Source: UBA5314 sp039679855
GTDB taxonomy: Bacteria; Bacillota; Syntrophomonadia; Syntrophomonadales; Syntrophomonadaceae
Length of the DNA: 8,784 nt
Direction: 5' to 3'
Assembly: GCA_039679855.1 (NCBI GenBank)
Contig: JBDKUE010000228.1
Location: 1 to 8,784 of the forward strand
Made by a program: the position numbers and the translations under genes. The notes under the pieces were generated by a model. It had not been told where the DNA came from. It did not search any database and saw only the letters and a list, made by a program, of their open reading frames with translations. Positions 5,760 through 8,784 of the stretch are shown one piece after another. Each line of letters starts with the position of its first letter. Position 1 is the first letter of the stretch.

Positions 5760-5778
5760 CTGGATGTTACCCTATATA
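5749..5778 (+). promoter_or_regulatory. Probable promoter of nadE
   Basis: TTGCCA (5749-5754), 18 bases, then TATATA (5773-5778, followed by AAAA). The transcript would start near 5785, leaving a leader of about 20 nt that is just long enough for the GAGAGGGTGG ribosome site (5791-5800) before the GTG start at 5806. Spacing and position both fit a simple sigma-A promoter. Confidence 0.5.
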
Positions 5779-5805
5779 AAAATCATCCCAGAGAGGGTGG
5801 CATAT

Positions 5806-7452
5806 GTGAAGATCAGCATCGCCCAGTTGAATCCGCTGGTGGGAGACCTTGAACACAACCTGTATAAGATACGCCAATCCCTGGAACAGGTTAAAAACGC
5901 CGGCAGTCAATTATTGATCCTGCCCGAGCTGTTTTTAACCGGATATCCTCCGCGCGATATGCTGGAAATGCCCTGGTTTATTCAGCAGACCAACGCTGCG
6001 TTGCTCGATGTTCTGGCCCTGTCCAAACAATATCCGGAAACGGCTATTCTCCTGGGGATTCCTCAACCGGGTGCCAGTTTGGGCAAGGGGCTGTACAACA
6101 GCGCTCTCTTGATTGGAAAGGGTAAGATATTATTTCAGCAGAGCAAGAGCCTTTTGCCAACCTATGATGTATTTGATGAAACCCGTTATTTTGATCCGGT
6201 CGCTTCGATAATGGTATTTCCTTTTGGCGGAGAGCGGCTGGGTATATCAATATGTGAGGACGCCTGGAATGACCCCTTGTTCTGGCCCCGGCCCCTCTAC
6301 AACAGGGATCCCATTGGTGAATTGGCCGCAGAAGGCGCCTCGCTGCTTATTAATATTTCCGCCTCACCGTTCCAGATCGGAAAAGACAACACCCGCTATA
6401 AGCTTTTGTCCAATCATGCCTGCCGACATGGAATACCCCTGGTTTATGTCAACCAGGTGGGCGCTAATGATGAGCTGATTTTCGATGGGCAGAGCATGGT
6501 GCTCGATAATCAAGGGATGCTGTTATGGCAGGGAGCGGCTTTTGAAGAAGAGCTGCATACTATTGACCTCGGTATTCACCAATCCGGGCATCCCTTTGTC
6601 CCATTGGAACCGGTCGCTACCCTGTATCAGGCCCTTAGCCTGGGAATAAGGGATTACCTGCACAAGAGTGGCTTCAAGAAAGCAGTCTTGGGATTATCAG
6701 GCGGCATCGATTCGGCGGTCACCGCCTGCCTGGCGGTTCATGCACTGGGTCCCGATAATGTCCTGGGCTTGCTAATGCCCTCCCCGTATTCATCCAGTGG
6801 AAGTGTAGATGATTCCCTGGATTTGGCGGCCCGTCTGGGCATTAAACACCATACCCTGCCTATCAACGATATCTTTTCATCTTACCAAAGGGCTATGCAG
6901 CCTTATTGGGAACCTGCCTCGACCGGGCTGAGTCAGGAAAACATTCAGGCCCGCATCCGCGGCAACCTGCTCATGGCCTTTTCCAACGCCTTCGGCTGCC
7001 TGGTCCTGTCTACCGGCAATAAGAGCGAGCTGGCCGTGGGCTATTGTACATTATACGGCGATATGAGCGGCGGTTTAAGTGTCCTCTCCGATGTTCCCAA
7101 AATCATGGTGTACGAGTTGGCCCGTTATATAAACCGCCACCGGGAAGTGATCCCGGAGGCAATAGTCAACAAAGCCCCCTCCGCCGAGCTGCGGCCTGAC
7201 CAAAAAGACCAGGATTCCCTGCCCCCCTATGAGATATTGGACCAGATCCTGTACTACTATATCGAAGAGAACTGCCCGCCCTCCCGAATAGTTGACATGG
7301 GTTTTGATAAAGAAACCGTCAGTTGGGTGGTTAAACAGGTGGATCGCAATGAGTTCAAAAGGCGTCAGGCTGCTCCGGGTTTGAAAGTCAGCAGCAAAGC
7401 CTTTGGAGGGGGGCGCCGGATGCCCATCGCCGCCCGCTGGCAGTCAAGTTAG
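5806..7452 (+). CDS. nadE: NAD+ synthetase, glutamine-dependent (two-domain NadE)
   Basis: Catalyses the last step of NAD+ synthesis, amidating nicotinate adenine dinucleotide with ATP and glutamine-derived ammonia. 548 residues in two domains. Residues 1-270 are a nitrilase/CN-hydrolase glutaminase with the catalytic triad visible: Glu41 in LPELFLTGYPP, Lys114 in QSKSLLP, and Cys150 in ISICEDAW. Residues 275-548 are the ATP-pyrophosphatase synthetase, with the P-loop LGLSGGIDSAV (295-305), STGNKSELAVGYCTLYGD (402-419), the KAPSAELRPDQKDQDSLPPYE block (456-476) and the C-terminal KRRQAAPGLKVSSKAFG. The length is typical of bacterial glutamine-dependent NadE. The start is GTG at 5806: GAGAGGGTGG ends 5 bases upstream, and MKISIAQLNP is the usual N-terminus. 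An upstream ATG (5804) overlaps it but is followed at once by TGA. It is convergent with the PII gene and divergent from asnB. All catalytic residues are present and no damage is seen. Confidence 0.97.
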   Translation: MKISIAQLNPLVGDLEHNLYKIRQSLEQVKNAGSQLLILPELFLTGYPPRDMLEMPWFIQQTNAALLDVLALSKQYPETAILLGIPQPGASLGKGLYNSALLIGKGKILFQQSKSLLPTYDVFDETRYFDPVASIMVFPFGGERLGISICEDAWNDPLFWPRPLYNRDPIGELAAEGASLLINISASPFQIGKDNTRYKLLSNHACRHGIPLVYVNQVGANDELIFDGQSMVLDNQGMLLWQGAAFEEELHTIDLGIHQSGHPFVPLEPVATLYQALSLGIRDYLHKSGFKKAVLGLSGGIDSAVTACLAVHALGPDNVLGLLMPSPYSSSGSVDDSLDLAARLGIKHHTLPINDIFSSYQRAMQPYWEPASTGLSQENIQARIRGNLLMAFSNAFGCLVLSTGNKSELAVGYCTLYGDMSGGLSVLSDVPKIMVYELARYINRHREVIPEAIVNKAPSAELRPDQKDQDSLPPYEILDQILYYYIEENCPPSRIVDMGFDKETVSWVVKQVDRNEFKRRQAAPGLKVSSKAFGGGRRMPIAARWQSS

Positions 7453-7482
7453 AAAAGTAAAAGCACCCCTGAAGCAGGGTGC
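7453..7482 (-). terminator. Terminator, reverse strand, probably for the PII gene
   Basis: Reverse strand: GCACCCTG-CTT-CAGGGGTGC (7482 to 7463), an 8-bp stem with one bulge and a 3-base loop, then TTTT-AC-TTTT (7462-7453). It begins right at the nadE stop codon but points the other way: in the forward direction the hairpin is followed by AAAAAA, not T. It therefore best fits the end of the PII transcript, leaving a 3' untranslated stretch of about 140 nt (7483-7626) in which no convincing gene was seen. Confidence 0.65.
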
Positions 7483-7626
7483 AAAAAATCCTAACTCGAT
7501 GTATCAGGGGCACTGCATGGGATGCTCTTCCGTGACCTTGTTGCGAAGGGCAAATAGAAGCATACTCTTCTCTCACCCCATTTTATATAGTGATGAAGAA
7601 AATGTATCTACATAGCCGACTGTCGC

Positions 7627-7965
7627 TTATAGAGCAGAGTCCCCCCGTTCACCGGTCCGGATGCGGATGATCTCCTCCAGCGGGGAGACGAATATCTTGC
7701 CGTCCCCGATCTGACCGGTTGAGCATACCTTGAGGATTATATCGATAATCTTCTCCTTTTCAGCTTCACGACAAATGATCTCCAATTTAACTTTGGGGAA
7801 CAAGTCGACGCTTACCTCCTGCCCCCGGTAGTACTGTATGACCCCCTGGGTCATGCCCCGGCCCATAACATTGTATACGGTCATGCCACGTATATCAACT
7901 TCGTTCAGGGCTGCTTTCAATTCTTCCAGTTTGGCAGGGCGGATTATGGCTTCTATTTTTCTCAT
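7627..7965 (-). CDS. glnB: PII nitrogen-regulatory protein with altered T-loop
   Basis: 112 residues, aligning to E. coli GlnB without gaps. PII trimers sense ATP/ADP and 2-oxoglutarate and bind target enzymes and AmtB through the T-loop. Conserved: MRKIEAIIRP with Arg9, K58 in PKVKLEI, TGQIGDGKIFV (83-93) with K90, and R101/R103 in IIRIRTGE, so the ATP site looks intact. Different: the T-loop reads GRGMTQGVIQYYRGQEV, so position 39 is Thr where Gln39 helps hold Mg2+ and 2-oxoglutarate, and position 51 is Val where enteric PII has the uridylylated Tyr51. Tyr46 is kept and a Tyr sits at 45. Control by uridylylation is therefore not expected. The start is ATG at 7965 with GGAGGTG 6-8 bases upstream; the GTG at 7974 lies within that ribosome site and is rejected. 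No amt gene is adjacent. It is convergent with nadE, and PII-NadE regulation is known in some bacteria. Confidence 0.95.
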   Translation of the reverse strand: MRKIEAIIRPAKLEELKAALNEVDIRGMTVYNVMGRGMTQGVIQYYRGQEVSVDLFPKVKLEIICREAEKEKIIDIILKVCSTGQIGDGKIFVSPLEEIIRIRTGERGDSAL

Positions 7966-8021
7966 CGGCGACACCTCCGTCTGTCACGTAACTCGGCAAA
8001 TATGATTGCATAGATCTGGTA

Positions 8022-8056
8022 CGAATATACGCTGCTAGTACTACGGATAGTATTCG
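8022..8056. repeat. Overlapping inverted repeats upstream of the PII gene
   Basis: CGAATA (8022-8027) pairs with TATTCG (8051-8056), and inside them TACTA (8039-8043) pairs with TAGTA (8048-8052) around CGGA. The two pairings share bases 8051-8052, so they are alternatives. They lie 60-90 bp upstream of the PII start and could be an operator or a leader structure. They are short and AT-rich enough to arise by chance. Confidence 0.25.
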
Positions 8057-8087
8057 CCTTAAAAGTGTTCATCCCTTCATTATTTCG

Positions 8088-8106
8088 ATAATTGTCCGAC
8101 AATTAT
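8088..8106. promoter_or_regulatory. Perfect palindrome matching a GntR/FadR-type operator, upstream of PII
   Basis: ATAATTGT (8088-8095), CCG, ACAATTAT (8099-8106): a perfect 8-bp inverted repeat. The core TTGTCCGACAA fits the consensus TNGTNNNACNA reported for FadR-subfamily GntR regulators. It spans the stop codon of the PEP/pyruvate-binding gene and lies about 120 bp upstream of the PII start, so it could bind a repressor or activator for PII. No T-run follows on either strand, so it is a poor terminator. No GntR regulator is encoded in the window. Confidence 0.4.
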
Positions 8107-8784
8107 GACCGGTTCTTGTCAATATAGGCATAAAAATCCTGGGTTTTCCAGTCCATGTCCAAATACAAGGCCTGGCCTAGAGATTGAAGATCGATCAATT
8201 TTATAACGTCCTGCCAGCGAGCGTATTCCGGCCACAGGGTTGGGAAGTTGTTGAGCTGCTGTAGCAGAAACCCCTCATCAAATACCACTTCTTCATCATC
8301 CGGAAAGACAGCCGCATAATAAACCTTGGTCTCCACCAGATCCTGAAAGAAGTGAGTGCCAAATGACAACTCCGGTATATAACCCTGCTGCCTTACCGCC
8401 ACCTCAACCAGCAGGCCGGCCTGAGATATTTCAGCAAAGCTTACCGGCACCCCCAGGGAGGGCGTGCTGGTCCCCCAGCGGCCCGGGCCGATAAAGGCCA
8501 GCGAACGCATCCGGGAGGCAAAAGCCCGGTTTATCCTTCCCACCAGACGGGCAATTTGATATTTGTCATTTACGGTTAGAGCTGCATAAGCCTGGGGCTC
8601 AACGTATATTATCCGTTCGATGATGGGCAGATCGTCTCCGCCCATAAACCGGCCTTGCGTCTTTATGATAACCCGGGCGTCACTGCTGGCCTCCCGGCGG
8701 CCCGGCCGGTTGATTCTCTTCCAGGTCTGCAGGGGGCGGCACTGTAAAAGATTAAGCCGCATGCTCTGATCGGGCATGAAGTTG
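8103..8784 (-). CDS. PEP/pyruvate-binding domain protein with C-terminal GPGRWG region, partial (N-terminus beyond right edge)
   Basis: The frame stays open to the window edge, so the start is not visible; a Met at 8777 is internal. The first visible residues (NFMPDQSMRLNLLQCRPLQ) match the end of the PPDK_N/PEP-synthase ATP-binding domain, where LLQ-R-P is the usual closing strand. What follows is not the swivelling phosphohistidine domain or the PEP TIM barrel. It is a region of about 200 residues with GPGRWGTSTPSLGVPVSF (nucleotides about 8436-8489) and SFGTHFFQDL (about 8337-8366). That combination recalls stand-alone PEP/pyruvate-binding proteins, sometimes with receiver domains, that lack the catalytic His domain; this is from memory. 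Their reaction is not established, so this is not called a PEP synthase. It lies upstream of PII on the same strand, 137 bp apart, with no clear terminator between, so co-transcription is possible. Confidence 0.75.
   Translation of the reverse strand, partial: NFMPDQSMRLNLLQCRPLQTWKRINRPGRREASSDARVIIKTQGRFMGGDDLPIIERIIYVEPQAYAALTVNDKYQIARLVGRINRAFASRMRSLAFIGPGRWGTSTPSLGVPVSFAEISQAGLLVEVAVRQQGYIPELSFGTHFFQDLVETKVYYAAVFPDDEEVVFDEGFLLQQLNNFPTLWPEYARWQDVIKLIDLQSLGQALYLDMDWKTQDFYAYIDKNRS

Noticed and set aside
5791..5803. AGGGTGG near nadE as a T-box core
   Set aside because: It is followed by CATATG, not ACCGCG, and is the ribosome site of nadE.
5749..5805. Extending NadE upstream to an ATG at 5749
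   Set aside because: That ATG lies in the proposed promoter. The GTG at 5806 has a strong ribosome site and gives the family's usual N-terminus.
7499..7615. 38-aa forward ORF with a CMGC motif after nadE
   Set aside because: It has no ribosome site, lies in the probable 3' untranslated region of the PII transcript, and has no recognisable family.
7971..7974. GTG at 7974 as the PII start
   Set aside because: It is part of the GGAGGTG ribosome site. The ATG at 7965 gives the standard length of 112 residues.
7962..8072. Small 36-aa reverse-strand ORF overlapping the PII start by ATGA
   Set aside because: The overlap looks like coupling, but its end (RDRRRCRR) is just the PII ribosome site read as codons, and its own ribosome site touches the ATG. 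Treated as chance.

Overview
The window reads as one locus from a low-to-medium GC anaerobic Firmicute, most likely a clostridial or Peptococcaceae-type (Desulfotomaculum/Pelotomaculum-like) organism. The grounds are a type I-alpha glutamine synthetase without an adenylylation site, an ANTAR antiterminator directly upstream of glnA (an arrangement known from clostridia), strong AGGAGG-like ribosome binding sites, and several GTG/TTG starts. This is an inference from gene families; no marker gene is present.

Layout, left to right. 1-521 (-): N-terminal part of an FAD-linked (GlcD/PCMH-type) oxidase, cut by the window edge. 606-1949 (-): glnA. 1952-2536 (-): an ANTAR-type response regulator whose stop is 2 bp from the glnA start. 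Transcription therefore runs ANTAR - glnA - FAD oxidase. Its leader (about 2540-2650) holds a TATAAT box, a candidate hexaloop hairpin, a hairpin that competes with the terminator, and an intrinsic terminator just before the ANTAR gene. 2920-3666 (+), divergent: a guanylate-kinase-like protein with an altered P-loop, preceded by what may be the remains of a small gene. 3674-3702: a palindrome resembling REP-type interspersed repeats. 3722-5572 (-): glutamine-hydrolysing asparagine synthetase, with a GC-rich hairpin plus T-run in its leader. 5806-7452 (+): glutamine-dependent NAD+ synthetase. 7627-7965 (-): a PII protein with an unusual T-loop. 8103-8784 (-): C-terminal part of a PEP/pyruvate-binding (PPDK-N type) protein with a GPGRWG-containing tail, cut by the right edge.

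The shared theme is glutamine economy. One gene makes glutamine (glnA), two spend its amide nitrogen (asnB, nadE), one senses 2-oxoglutarate and adenylate status (PII), and one antiterminator probably links nitrogen status to transcription. The GMK-like protein, the PEP/pyruvate-binding protein and the FAD oxidase have no assigned role, but they sit inside this nitrogen neighbourhood and are the most plausible places for undescribed biology. No mobile-element gene, CRISPR array, tRNA or rRNA was seen.
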